The position numbers were made by a program, and so were the translations under genes. From Ascaphus truei (Eukaryota > Chordata > Amphibia > Anura > Ascaphidae), in the NCBI GenBank assembly GCA_036426205.1, contig CM071568.1:50494666-50558665 (forward strand): a stretch of DNA of 64,000 nucleotides, written 5' to 3'. Below, piece by piece: positions 45,283 to 55,377 of the stretch. The notes under the pieces are model-generated. The model saw nothing but the letters and a program-made list of their open reading frames with translations. It was not told where the DNA came from and ran no database searches. Each line of letters begins with the position of its first letter. The first letter of the stretch is position 1.

Positions 45283-45935
45283 ATGTTACCCACAGCAAAT
45301 TGTAGTTATATATTTCCCCTCTTCAGTAAAGTACAGTAAACAACAGTTTCACTAAGTAATCCCAAAATTAGAACAAATGGATTTTACAAACGTAGCTTGA
45401 AAGATGGCACAAACTGTGAAATATATCTTTAACTATGATCACTCTTGGGTAAAGTAAACAACAGTGACATACTGAGTAATATGTTTATTACAAAGCATGA
45501 AAATCAATATGAGAGTTGAGCAAACGAGAGGCATTCTGGATTTGTACACTCAAATCTTTAAAACCCAAAAGGACTTAATGATTTGACATGCGTTCTCTAA
45601 TTTATGTGACTTCTCCATATTTTGAAGCTATTACAGTACTTTAGATGCTTGACCATTTGACTTTTAGAATGTTTCGCTGCTTTTGATATTTAGTGCATTT
45701 TTTAAACCTTATTTTCTGTCATAATATACAGTACAGATTTAAGATGTGTCTGCTACAGTTTATTTTGTCATTAGAGCCCTTTTTATGCAGATCTGGTTAT
45801 ATGTGTGCATTAGTACATGTGATAACTCTGTTGTTTATTCACATTGCCATAGTGATCTTCGACCTCTGTATTTATGACGCCTCCTAGGCACAACTGTGTA
45901 TTCCACCATCACTTTCATGGCATCATAATGCTGCA
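45283..45935. other. AT-rich stretch, no gene
   Basis: Nothing is recognised. Confidence 0.4.
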
Positions 45936-45939
45936 CACA

Positions 45940-46840
45940 AGGAGACATGCAGGATCAGCACCCGCAATTGCGTCTTGATGGAGGAGCATGGAGGGCTATC
46001 AGGGCCACAGAAATATTTCCTGGGGCCCCAGACCATAGCTTTGCCATGTCGTTCCCCCTGTGTCGCCAGTCTTGCAAGTCCTCCCCTTTCACACCTATAT
46101 TTCTCTCCCCCCTCTGTGTCTCACTCTTCCCCCCTCTTCCTCACTCACTCTCCTCCTTCCTCTCTTGCACCCCCTCTTCTTCCCCCCACCACTATCACTC
46201 AATTATCCCCTCTCACTCAATCCCCCCTTTCCTCAGACTAATTTCTCCCTGCTCCCCTTGTCACACACACAATTCCCCCCAATGCCAATACAATTCCACC
46301 TCACACACTGCCCACACAAACCCCTCAATACACACACAATACAACCTCACAATACAGACATCCCTACACCTAACCCCAGATGCAGACACAACTACACTCC
46401 CCCCAGATACAGACAAACTACACACACCCCCAGATGCAAACCCCCCCCCCCCCCAGATACAGACCTCCCCACCAGATACAAACACCCCTACTGCTCCCCT
46501 AATACAAACACCACCCCAAAATACAATTCCCCCTCCCCAAATACACTTACCAGCCCCCAAATACACTTACCACCCCTACCCCCCAAATACACTTAGCACC
46601 CCCCAAATACAATTACCACACCCACCCCCCAAATACACTTACCACACCCCACAAATACACTTTCTACCCCCACAAACCACCCCACCCCCAATACACTTAC
46701 CACCCCCTACAAATACACTTACCAACCCATAACCCCCACAAATACCACGCTTACCACCACCCAACCACCCACAAATACATTTAACACCTCCATCCCCAAG
46801 ATACACTTTCCACCCCACCCCGCACAAATACATTTATTAC
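45940..46840. repeat. Pyrimidine-rich tract and CCCCAAATACACTTACC minisatellite
   Basis: 46,080-46,260 is C/T-rich; 46,260-46,480 is CA-rich with a C-run at 46,438. 46,500-46,830 is a tandem array of about 22-bp CCCCAAATACACTTACCACC units. Its complement, GTGTATTTGGGG, resembles the G/T minisatellite at 28.0 and 30.0 kb. The 261-codon frame across it is P/T/H-rich low complexity, not a gene. Confidence 0.75.
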
Positions 46841-46844
46841 TTAC

Positions 46845-47290
46845 CTCTGGTTGCTGCCACCACCACCGGGCCCTCGCTGTCCCCAGCTGCTTCTGCTGCC
46901 TTGTCCCATGCCGGGCCTCTCTCTCCCACTGGTGCACACCAAAAGTTGAGTCTGACGTCTGGGTGCACCCCTAGATACAATCCTCCGCCAGGCCCCTGCT
47001 CTCCTCAGCTGCTACCTAGTCCCAAGCTGGGCCTCAATCTCTCCAACCGGTGCACGTCGGAAGATGGGTGTACCCAGAAGTTAGGCTCAGCTTCCGGCGG
47101 ACACCAGATGGAGAGAGAGTACGGCGTGGGATGAAACAACAGCTGGGGAGAGCGGGGGCCCGGCGGTGGCAACCGGAGGCCCACCCGCCTGGCAGCAAGA
47201 AGCAGGCTGGGCTCAACTTCCAGCACTGGCCAGCCGGATCCCCTGCAGCTACCGGACCTGTGTCACGTGTCCCGGCTCTCCCCCCTCCCC
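46845..47290. repeat. GC-rich repeat with direct and inverted units
   Basis: A unit with GGGCCC..., CAGCTG, TCCCA..CCGGGCC and CTCTCTCCCA..GGTGCAC appears at 46,860-46,950. It repeats directly at 46,995-47,060 and inverted at 47,080-47,190. No coding support. Confidence 0.5.
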
Positions 47291-47695
47291 CCCTGTTAGT
47301 GACACTAGCTATTGGTGGGTGTGTAAATATTGGTAATATTTCTGTATTCCTGATAAAGGTGTATGCTGCACCAAAATGTTAGGTATCTTTTCCTTTATAC
47401 ATTATATTGACTACAAAATGATTTTTCCTGGTCATGTTTATTGCTTCTTGCTATGCTTGACATTCTGAGTTTATATCACAAAGCATGGAAATAAAACTAA
47501 AATAAAACTATAAAAATTAGAAAATTAAACTAATATATTTAAAAAACGTATAATAATTAAAAAAAGATGTCAAGAAACGCCCTTCATTTTAAACTCCCCT
47601 GGTAACAGTCCACAATGAGGAGGACCTAGTCCTTGTAGATATAATTATGGTCACCTTTCTAATCATCCATGTCATGATCATTATCATCACTTATT
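47291..47695. other. AT-rich stretch
   Basis: Unrecognised. Some debris of the hAT copy downstream (minus strand) may extend to about 47,590. Confidence 0.35.
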
Positions 47696-47701
47696 GGGAA
47701 A

Positions 47702-48100
47702 TTATAAGTTCTTCCACACTGGATATGAGATCCTAATTAAATTGTTATTTGTTATGCTATCTTTATCAAAGAGGCTGTGATTTACTTTAATAAATACCAA
47801 CTTCCCCACATATTCAGGCAAATGCATTGTACAATGCTCACTTACAATGCATCCAGCAGTGCTAAATATGTGTTCAAAGCAGACACTAGAAGGTGAACAG
47901 CTTAAATTGTATTGAGCAGCTCTGTCAACCCAGTATCTATATGGACTCTCCATGATGTTAAGTCTTATTTTATCTTTCAAATATTCCTCCATCATACTGA
48001 AAACTGAGTAGGACTGAGAAGCACCAAAAATATTTATGACTATTTCCTTAAAGTCTAACAAGATCATATATGAAGTCACAGTGTCACTACTTTTAAATGG
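47702..48100 (-). pseudogene. hAT transposase, C-terminal dimerisation domain
   Basis: A 125-codon minus-strand frame contains YRYWVDRAAQYNL, CSPSSVCFEHIFSTAGCIVSEHCTMHLPE and VGKLVFIKVNHSLF. This is the hAT-family C-terminal signature (small residues before SSV.., FSTAG, then the xPExVxxLVFIK segment). hAT transposases excise and reinsert DNA with 8-bp target duplications; this domain mediates dimerisation. The typical E-R of S-E-R before the phenylalanine is replaced by E-H. The catalytic core and the zinc finger are absent, so this is a remnant, either of a transposon or of a host-like ZBED gene copy. No terminal repeats were located. Confidence 0.8.
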
Positions 48101-48354
48101 AGAGCTTTCTTGGCTTGTTGCTGACTAACAGAAGGCAGTGCAGAAATAGCTGTAGCAGCTAGAGAAGCACAAAAGCCTGGGTGGAACAGCCTCAGCAGGT
48201 TTCATCAGGTGTTGCATTCCATCATACACTAAGCTGGTAAGTCATTTTCTATGGGCAATAATGTCTGTGCCCTGTGGGAGAGTGCAGTTTGTTTTTATTG
48301 ATGCATTTAGCATTGTTGCTAAAACACGGTGTTGAGATTTAAAAATACAGTACA
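48101..48354. other. Short unrecognised stretch
   Basis: Lies between the hAT remnant and the Gypsy 3' LTR. Nothing is recognised. Confidence 0.4.
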
Positions 48355-48805
48355 TGTGAGCCTTTGGTCCTCATGAAGTGCAGCAGGCTGGTTGATTACG
48401 AGGCTGACAGATCGTGTAGATTCCTGCTGAGGTAGGGATGCACAATAACCGGACAGAATCCTGTTAGAGTATCCGTAGTCGGTAAGGAGGTAGAGGTCAG
48501 GGCAGGCAGCATTGGTGCAGAATCCAGGGGACAGACAAAATGTCTGGGCAGGAAGAAAGCAGTGAGGTCGGGTCACGATCCGGGGTCAGCAACAAGCAAT
48601 CCAAACAGGCAACAGGGAAAGGTGTGACAGCAAAGACCGACGGGAGCTGCAAACTTAGAACTTTGCTCTGCGACTCTCACTGGGAACTGCAGCCTTATAA
48701 AGCAGGCTGCCAATAACCAAAATGGCTGAACTGAGGAGAAAGGGCAAGCACCTACAAAACCCAAACTGCTGCAAAACCCAGAATGGATTGGGCAGAATCC
48801 TTACA
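48355..48805 (-). repeat. 3' LTR of chromodomain Gypsy (family G1)
   Basis: On the minus strand it starts TGTAAGGATTCTG at 48,805, directly after a purine-rich tract, and ends near 48,355 (GGCTCACA). It is clearly similar to the solo LTR 61,595-62,078: GGGGTCAGCAAC, AAGACCGAC, CTGCAAAC and CAGCCTTATAAAGCAGGCTG blocks are shared. A TTATAAAG on the minus strand is the likely TATA box. About 451 bp. Confidence 0.75.
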
Positions 48806-48820
48806 GTACCCCTCTCTTCA
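48806..48820 (-). other. Polypurine tract
   Basis: The minus strand reads TGAAGAGAGGGGTAC immediately before the LTR start TGTAAGG, as expected for the plus-strand primer of a Gypsy element. It fixes the LTR boundary and orientation. Confidence 0.65.
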
Positions 48821-48824
48821 GTAG

Positions 48825-49085
48825 TGGCCTCCCGGTGATCTAAGCCGGCTTAGCCGGAAATTTGCGATGAAATGCCCGGACTAGGTTGGGGGCATGGACT
48901 TAATCCATGAGTTCTCCTCAGGGTCATATCTCTTCCACTGGACCAAATACTGTAGTCCGCCACGGGATCTTCGGGAATCCAGTATCTGGTGCACCTCAAA
49001 CTTCTCCTGGCCATCCACCAAGATAGGTCTAGGAGGAGGGAAACTAGGAGAAGGGAAAGGGTTTTGGATGAACAGGTTGAAGAGG
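48825..49085 (-). pseudogene. Chromodomain at C-terminus of Gypsy integrase
   Basis: The minus-strand frame reads PPPRPILVDGQEKFEVHQILDSRRSRGG...YLVQWKRYDPEENSWI. This is a chromodomain with the typical FEVxxILDSR start, YLVxWKxY strand and PEExSWI helix, as at the pol C-terminus of vertebrate chromoviruses. It is thought to guide integration to marked chromatin. It is followed after a short linker by the polypurine tract and 3' LTR. Upstream, the integrase core end lies at 53,032-53,520; the two parts are separated by the LINE 49,093-53,024. The frame is open through this piece. Confidence 0.85.
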
Positions 49086-49292
49086 GGGACATTTATTAAT
49101 TTATTTATAAAATGTTTCATCAGGAAGTAATACATTGAGAGTTACCTCTCGTTTTCAAATATGTCCTGGGCATAGAATTAAGATGACAAATAATACATGG
49201 TTACAAATACATCGTTACATAAGTGAACAGGGTATACATTATATACAAGACATTGCATGCACAGTTAGAGATAATATATATTATAGGTGTAT

Positions 49293-50073
49293 AACTATGA
49301 CTACTTTTCTACCCCTGAGGAAGGAAGCCACGACTTCTGATATGCGTAGGGTGGTCCCATTTATGCTCCGCTTTCCCACAGTGTGTGCTACATTGCCTGT
49401 CGCCATCTCCACCTATACAGCACTTTTGTTTGGCGAATCTGCTACTGCCATCTATACCACTCTGCCGAGTGAGTCCTTGATGAATCTGCTACCTTGGATC
49501 CAAAGCTACTACTGCGCATGTGCGGGCGTCCTGTGAGACGGAGTCCGGTGCGGCTGATTTGCAGAGGTCTGCTACTCAGAAGGCTGAGAGTACCCCTCCC
49601 GGAGGCCAATGCTGACCTGTGTTACGAGATGTCTTGGAGCTGACAGGAGACTGTGAGAGGGGATACTCTCTGAATTATCCACCGCCTAATACCACCTTGC
49701 TTCTGGTAAGCGGGCATTTTAGCCACCATTGGAGTGCATATGGGACCCTTCATTTCTTTTATCATTACATATATATTTTTTGTATTTTGTGTTATTTTTT
49801 GATATAATTAAGTGTTTATTTAGATGTTTTATTAAATGTCATTTTTTTAATCTCAGTCATCTGTTTTTCTCAGCATCTGTTTGTATTGTCCTTATGTGTT
49901 TGCATGTTTTGCAGTTTACTGTATTACGCTATGTTATTTTATTTATTTTCTCTACATGACTGATCGTCTGCACGTGGAGTACCCAAGTGGATTCACCTTC
50001 CATCTGGTCGTATATATCCTTTTATACAGTGTGCCCCAGTGCAAAGCGCCAGGGATATAACTTATTTTCCATT
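49293..50073 (+). mobile_element. Solo Penelope-like terminal repeat in LINE tail
   Basis: 781 bp with flanks ATTATAGGTGTAT (49,280-49,292) and ATTATGGGTGTAT (50,074-50,086), a 13-bp target duplication with one mismatch. Near the 5' end (49,314-49,357), CTGAGGAAGGAAG..CTTCTGATATGCGTAGGGTGG aligns with the hammerhead-like motif, and GCGTAGGGTGG is identical to 43,733. The T-rich 3' part resembles other Penelope-like ends. No coding region. Confidence 0.7.
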
Positions 50074-50555
50074 ATTATGGGTGTATGTAACAGTTGCAGA
50101 CCAGATTAAAATGTGAGACAGCTTTAGTTTTGAAAGAACTTAGACTGGCGGTGGCTGTGAGAGTCTGGATACTTTGCTGAACCATGGGACAATGAACAGT
50201 CTTTTGGAGTCAGGTCATAGATGATAAGTGCTGCATGTGGTAGGGGTGAGGAGCTTTTTCAGATAGACGGGTAACTTGCCTAGAAAGTATTTGAAGGCAT
50301 AAAGGAAAGATGAACTTTGCGCCTAGACTCAAGTGACGCCCAATCTAGTCCGTTGAGCATTTCGCAGTGATGTGTGTTGTCGTTGCATTGGAGAACAAAA
50401 TGGCATATTGAATTGTAGAGCGTACCAAGTTTGCTGAGGTTGGTTTGGGATGCCGAGCCGTATAATATGTCCCTATAGTCGATAATTGGCATTAGCATCT
50501 GCTGTGTGATAGGCTTTCTGACCAGCAGACTTAGGGAGGATTTGTTCCTGTAAAA

Positions 50556-50863
50556 CAGCGGTGCGCAAACTGGGGGACGCAAGACTGCCTGAGGGGGGTG
50601 CGTGGTTTACAGAGGCCCAGCGTGCTTCCCGAAGGCACTTCAATTAAGTCCTGTGGAGGATGCATGGCCTCTGTAAACCTTTACTCACCTTGGCTCTACA
50701 CGCGTCGCCATGGCAACGTAGCGTCATAGGTCATGTGACGCCACGTTGCTATGGCAACGTGACATCATGACGCCGGAGAAGAGGTAAGTGGGGTGAGGGA
50801 GGGGTGCGGGGGTAAGGTGACCGCCGGCAGAGGGGTGCAGGGGGAAAAAATTGCACCCCCCTG
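50556..50863. mobile_element. hAT-type MITE, 308 bp
   Basis: The termini CAGCGGTGCGC and, inverted, CAGGGGGGTGC fit hAT ends. Flanks CTGTAAAA (50,548-50,555) and CTGTAAAT (50,864-50,871) make an 8-bp duplication with one mismatch. Internal arms (GCCATGGCAACGT...ACGTTGCTATGGC) form a hairpin. Comparison with the intact LINE at 7,690 confirms it as an insertion. Confidence 0.78.
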
Positions 50864-51928
50864 CTGTAAATTACACCTAGTTTGGCATAGGTTTTTGATG
50901 TTGGGGTATCAATGTGCATCCCAAATATTAAATTGGAGTCAAACCATATGCCCAAGAATTTTAAACTAGTAACAGTAGTTAGGGTGGTATTAACGTTGGT
51001 TCTGATCTGGAGCTCAGTCATTGGAAGCTTTAGAAATGTAGCCTTGGTCCTAAATACTATTGTTACTGTCTTATCAGTGTGTAGAAACAGTTTGTTTTGG
51101 GAAATCCAATTTTCAAGTATCAAAACGTCAGATTGAAGTATGTGTTCAAGGTTGGCGAGCTAGAGCTCTGTACATCTGCATACATGTGTATTTAAGCTCC
51201 CTTTGAAGATGTAGGAAGATCATTGATGAAAACTGAGAAGAGTAGGGGCCCCAGAACAGAGCCTTGCGGGTCACCACTGGTGATATCCAAGGTGTTGGAG
51301 TTAGAGCCTGAGATAGACACATGTTGGGATCTACCTGATAGGTAGGAATAAAACCGGTTTAAAGCATGCTTCCCTATTCCAGAGCACTGGAGTTTGTTAA
51401 GCAAGATAACATGATCAACAGTATCCAAAGCCTTTGCAAAGTCTAGGAATATTGCACCAGTGTGTTGTCCCAGTTCCAATCCACACTGGATTTCATTGCA
51501 AACTTTTTGCAGGGTAGTTACCGTGGAGTGTTTGGGGTGAAAGCCAGATTGGATTTGACTAGGGAAATTTGTCTTGGTATTGTAATCGCTTAGTGGGAGT
51601 GAACACATTTTTCCATGACTTTGGATAGTATTGGGAGAAGAGAGATTGGCCTGTAGTTTGAGACAGTGTTGTTGTCCCCACTTTTGAAGATTGGGACAAC
51701 TCTGAAAGTTTTCCAGGATATGGCCTGCAGACAGAATATAATTGACTATGGAAGCAATTGGTTTGGAAATGGCTGGTGCACCAAGTCTTTGGAACTTAGA
51801 TTGCAGTAAGTTAGGTCCACATTGGCTGCTTAGTTTTAACTTGAGGAGCGCTTGTGTAATCTCCTCTCCGAATACTGGGACAAATTGAAAATTGTGAGCA
51901 GTGTTGGGAGAGGGTGATGCTATAGGGG

Positions 51929-52709
51929 CATAAGGAATCGGGGGAACACATCCTCTGCGATGGGTTTCCTCCTTACCTGTTGTTTTTCAGACTTCCACTC
52001 TGGCACCAGCGCGTGCACGTACCCCGCTCTGCTTACAGAGCGCACGTGCAGCTCTTCTAATGTGCCACAGAGCTTAGCTCTGCCCCCTCAGATGCGTTGC
52101 GCGTCTCTGTCGCGCGGCACGCACACATGACGTCGTGCACCGCTCTCCAGCTGTGTGGCAAGTTACCATTAAGCCACTTGTCTCCTGCAGCCTATCGCGG
52201 CTCCCGCTGGGGCCGCGCCTCCACCTCCTGTTCTATTGGTTCCTGCTACACTTATGTACCCTGCTCATGCTCAGAGTCATTGCTGAGTATAACTAGTTGT
52301 AGCCTTGAGCTTCCATGTCTGTTGTGCCTTCTTCCCTGTCTTGTTCTTTTTCTCTGCAGTTTACCCCTACATGTACCGACCCGGCTTGTTCTTGGAAACA
52401 TCTGTGGATATTGACCCCGACTTACCCTCGACTCTGCTGACTTCTCCAACCCCGACCACGGCTATACGGACTTCCACAATTCTGACCTCTCCAACCCCAG
52501 ACCACAGCTATACAGATTTTGACCATTCTGATCTCTCCATCCCAAGACCTTGGCAAGTATCTGGACTAACCCACTCTCTCCAACCCAGACCCTGCTACGT
52601 TGACAATCCACCTGCCGGGCACGCTTCCGCTGCTGTGGGTGCATGGTTCAATACTTCCCTACCTCAGTGCCGGGGTCCTGCCTTGCTCGTGGGCAGCGCA
52701 AGCATTACA
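51929..52709 (+). repeat. Solo LTR (family G1) inside LINE, exact TSD
   Basis: 781 bp between perfect AGGGG duplications (51,924-51,928 and 52,710-52,714). The empty site is visible in the related LINE at 56,990 (complement). It starts CATAAGGAATC, a decayed TGTAAGGATTC, and ends AGCATTACA. CTCTCCAACCC-type internal repeats and the CTGCCTTGCTCGTGG block match 26,914-27,498. Confidence 0.78.
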
Positions 52710-53031
52710 AGGGGTACTCTCAGAATGAGGTTCATGTTTGTAGTTTGGGTTGCGTTTCGCTAATAAGTTAGTAGCACACCCCACATAGTAATCATTGAAT
52801 GCATTTGCAATGTCAGTGGGATTTGTCAGAGTAATATCCTCTTTAGTGATATTACTTGGTTGTTGATGGTTAGGAGGCTGGAATATATTGTTGATAACCT
52901 TCCAGAAGTTAGCGGGTTTGATTATTCTGGTGAATATTGTCAGAGTTATATTGTGCTTTTGCATGTCTTGTTTGCCTTGTGCAAATATTCCGCAAGCAGC
53001 TGCACAGTAGTTATTAAGATCCTCGGTACAT

Positions 53032-53520
53032 GGAACACCGGAGGTATCTTCAAACTACCTCGGAGTTCCAATTTAAATGCCACTGGGTTGACCTGTTTCA
53101 GGATCTTCTAAGGTCCAATTTATTTGGGACCGAGTTTGGAGGAGGGCAGTTTCAGCCGGATATTCCTTGTAGTCAGCCAAACCTGATCTCCCACTTGAAA
53201 CGGGGGAGGTGGTCGTGGACGTTTATCCGCCTAGATCGTTTGCTGGCGGGCAGCTTTGACCAGATTGGCCTGGATCCTCTTCCAGAGTAGTTGGAGTTCT
53301 TATATTTTGTCGTTCACTGCAGGAACTCCAGAGCGAGTACTGGAAGGAGGAAGGGCAGCATGATGGAACCTGTAGGCACAAAAGAACGGCGATTTCAGTG
53401 TTGAATCATGATTCATGGAATTGCGGGAAAACTCGACCCATGGGAGCAGGTCATCCTGTGGATCTCTGGCCACCAAAAGATCCATTCAAGGAAATCACAT
53501 GATAAACTAGAAAAAGATAT
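53032..53520 (-). pseudogene. Gypsy integrase, end of core and GPF/Y module
   Basis: Minus-strand frames read QDDLLPWVEFSRNSMNHDSTLKSPFF (about 53,455-53,380), the end of the integrase core. Past two stops, a basic linker is followed by [19 protein letters not shown] and LKLELRGSLKIPPVFHV (about 53,190-53,045), a GPF/Y-type module. It matches the part missing in front of the chromodomain at 49,085. The DDE catalytic residues lie further upstream and are not present; the element is cut by the Penelope-like sequence near 53,530. Confidence 0.82.
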
Positions 53521-53529
53521 ACCCTATAA

Positions 53530-54525
53530 CTCAGCGCAAAAAAAAAAAATATATATATATATATATAAAGTGTAAATACAATATGTGAATAATAAGCTTA
53601 TTGCTAAGTGAAAGATGCCACAGGGTCTCTGCCAAACAAATTCCTCACAAACTCATTACAAACAATTATACAAAAAATGCAATGACCCGGCGCTTCAGGC
53701 TACAACAATACCCCAATCCAATGATTAGTCCATATAGATATGGAAAGTTCTTTTCAATATTCCAGCTGATGGAGCGATGGTGATCCAATTGCTGGCTGCT
53801 GGTTCCGAACTCCTCCCAGTATGTAATGGACAAAAAGGAAAAGACCATTGCGCAGCCACTAGAATCCATGAATAACTCCACAACAGATTAAAGTAATGAA
53901 CTTACAGACTTGCTGTGTTGTTGTTCCTTTGAGACAATCTGTGCTTTTAACCTCTTCTCTTCCAGATATCACGAATCCCACGTGTTGTATGTCTATCCTC
54001 CAGGTTTTCTGTCTGTTCACAGCATTACCACTTGGTCATAGTTCCCATGTGTTCCCAGAAAGGAAATAACATGAAAGATGATGGTGCAGATTGATAAAAA
54101 TTTATTACAATAAAAATAAAAAAACAGCCAAGGGCTTACTCACATAAACCAGGCTGTATGAAAACAGCTGACAACGTGCCGTCCGCAGCTTGATACAATC
54201 AGGTAGGCAGGCTTCTGGGAGGATGGCGCTATTGTTGTTTGCAAACCCTGAAGTGGCGTCTAACTCTCAGTAGTTACTCTGCGAGATTCGTCCCCTCTAT
54301 TTGCTATAGCTTCCTCTATCTCAGCTTGAGGTGGCCAGCACTGCAGAATGTGCTCTGCTCACCTCTCTGGGTAACTGCCGTCAGCCCGCGCTAAGCCTCG
54401 TGATGTCACACTCTGGCGTCTCTCCTGATCTCTATGCTCCTGCTTCTGAAGACCGTGTCAGTTCTAGCTCCTTCCTCTCCATACGCGTTTCGTGACGCAA
54501 TGTGGTCACTTCATCATGGTTTTTG
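53530..54525 (-). mobile_element. Penelope-like terminal repeat with hammerhead-like motif
   Basis: On the minus strand it begins with ATGATGAAGTGACC...GGTCACTT-type sequence: GATGAAGTGAC, loop, GTCACGAAACGCGTATGG (54,521-54,480). It runs to a CTGAAGCGCCGGGTC block (about 53,695), comparable to GGAGGCGCCGGTT at 45,246. A (TA)n tract at 53,553-53,573 marks the end. The motif has a longer stem II (GTGAC/GTCAC) than the copy at 43.73 kb. No RT. Confidence 0.6.
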
Positions 54526-54529
54526 TCTG

Positions 54530-55377
54530 TTTGGAAACATTTGGATATAATCTATTTTTAATTCTGAGATATTACAATTTCTCTTAGCAAGTAATCCACT
54601 GGGTGTTGTACCTGATAGGCTATATATCTACCACATGACAGCATACTGGTGATATCATAATGAGAGTCAGATAGCTATAAAGTTTACACAGAAACCAGAT
54701 GAAGAAAGAAAGAGAGGAAGTCAGTTGGCACTTGCGGAGAAAGTAAGAATGCTGGATAAGAATAGAGAGGGGGAAAGAAATGAGGACAACATAAGGTATT
54801 AAAGGATAGTGATGAAAGGGACAGGTGAGGGGGATGGAGGGGAAAGAAGGGGGTAGGGAGGTGAGAGGAGGAGGGGAAAAGGGGAGTGTGAGGTTGGTTT
54901 CTTAGAATTCCTGAAAAACGCCAGGTACTTTCATCTAGTATTTATTTAACTCTGTACAATCAGACTGATGTGCACAAAACGAGATACAGATGTAGCCAGA
55001 CTTGCTGTCCTTGTGGCGGCAGAGAAAAATGCGGAGATCAAGCCCGAACATAGCCTGCATGACCACCTCTGCAGCCAGAAGGACAACATTTCACACATTT
55101 CTGCAGACAGACTAATGGCCCATCGGACTAACAGCGGGTGTCCCTGGCAGTCCCATTCAAACTGAGGCATCTTAAAGTGAGCTTTTAAGTGAGAAGATAT
55201 AGTTAGACTATAGTTTACCTAGAGATGACTGGGGACTGCATCCTTCTGCAAACTCTTCTGCACATGGCAACAAACGGTGAGCTATTCTGATCAACTATGA
55301 TCCCTGCTGTTTAGTCTGCACACACACACACACACTGCTCAAAATAGCTCCATGCAGCATTACCTACCTCTGGCATA
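54530..55377. other. Unrecognised sequence and possible LINE 5'UTR
   Basis: Purine-rich GGGGAAAGAAGGGGG at 54,830-54,890 and a (CA)n tract at 55,318-55,336. The 5' end of the downstream LINE probably lies in this interval but was not resolved. Confidence 0.35.

Larger units (their letters stand above)
49093..53024 (-). mobile_element. L2/CR1-group LINE nested in Gypsy, itself holding three insertions
   Basis: Minus strand, same family as 55,378-58,786. It runs from the end of the endonuclease-RT linker (about 53,024) through FWKVINNIF (about 52,890), DFAKALDTVDHVILL (about 51,440-51,400), GDPQGSVLGPLLFSVF (about 51,270) and the C-terminal RT segments (51,120-50,300). The usual tail ends at 49,093. 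Flanks GGGACAT (49,086-49,092) and GGTACAT (53,025-53,031) form a 7-bp near-match target duplication. Three elements lie within: Penelope-like 49,293-50,073, hAT MITE 50,556-50,863 and LTR 51,929-52,709. Many frameshifts; the catalytic YADD region is damaged. 5'-truncated and dead. Confidence 0.82.

Noticed and set aside
45947..46732. 261-codon frame, Pro/Thr/His-rich
   Set aside because: It lies on pyrimidine-rich tracts and a C/A minisatellite, with other frames also open. The composition explains it.
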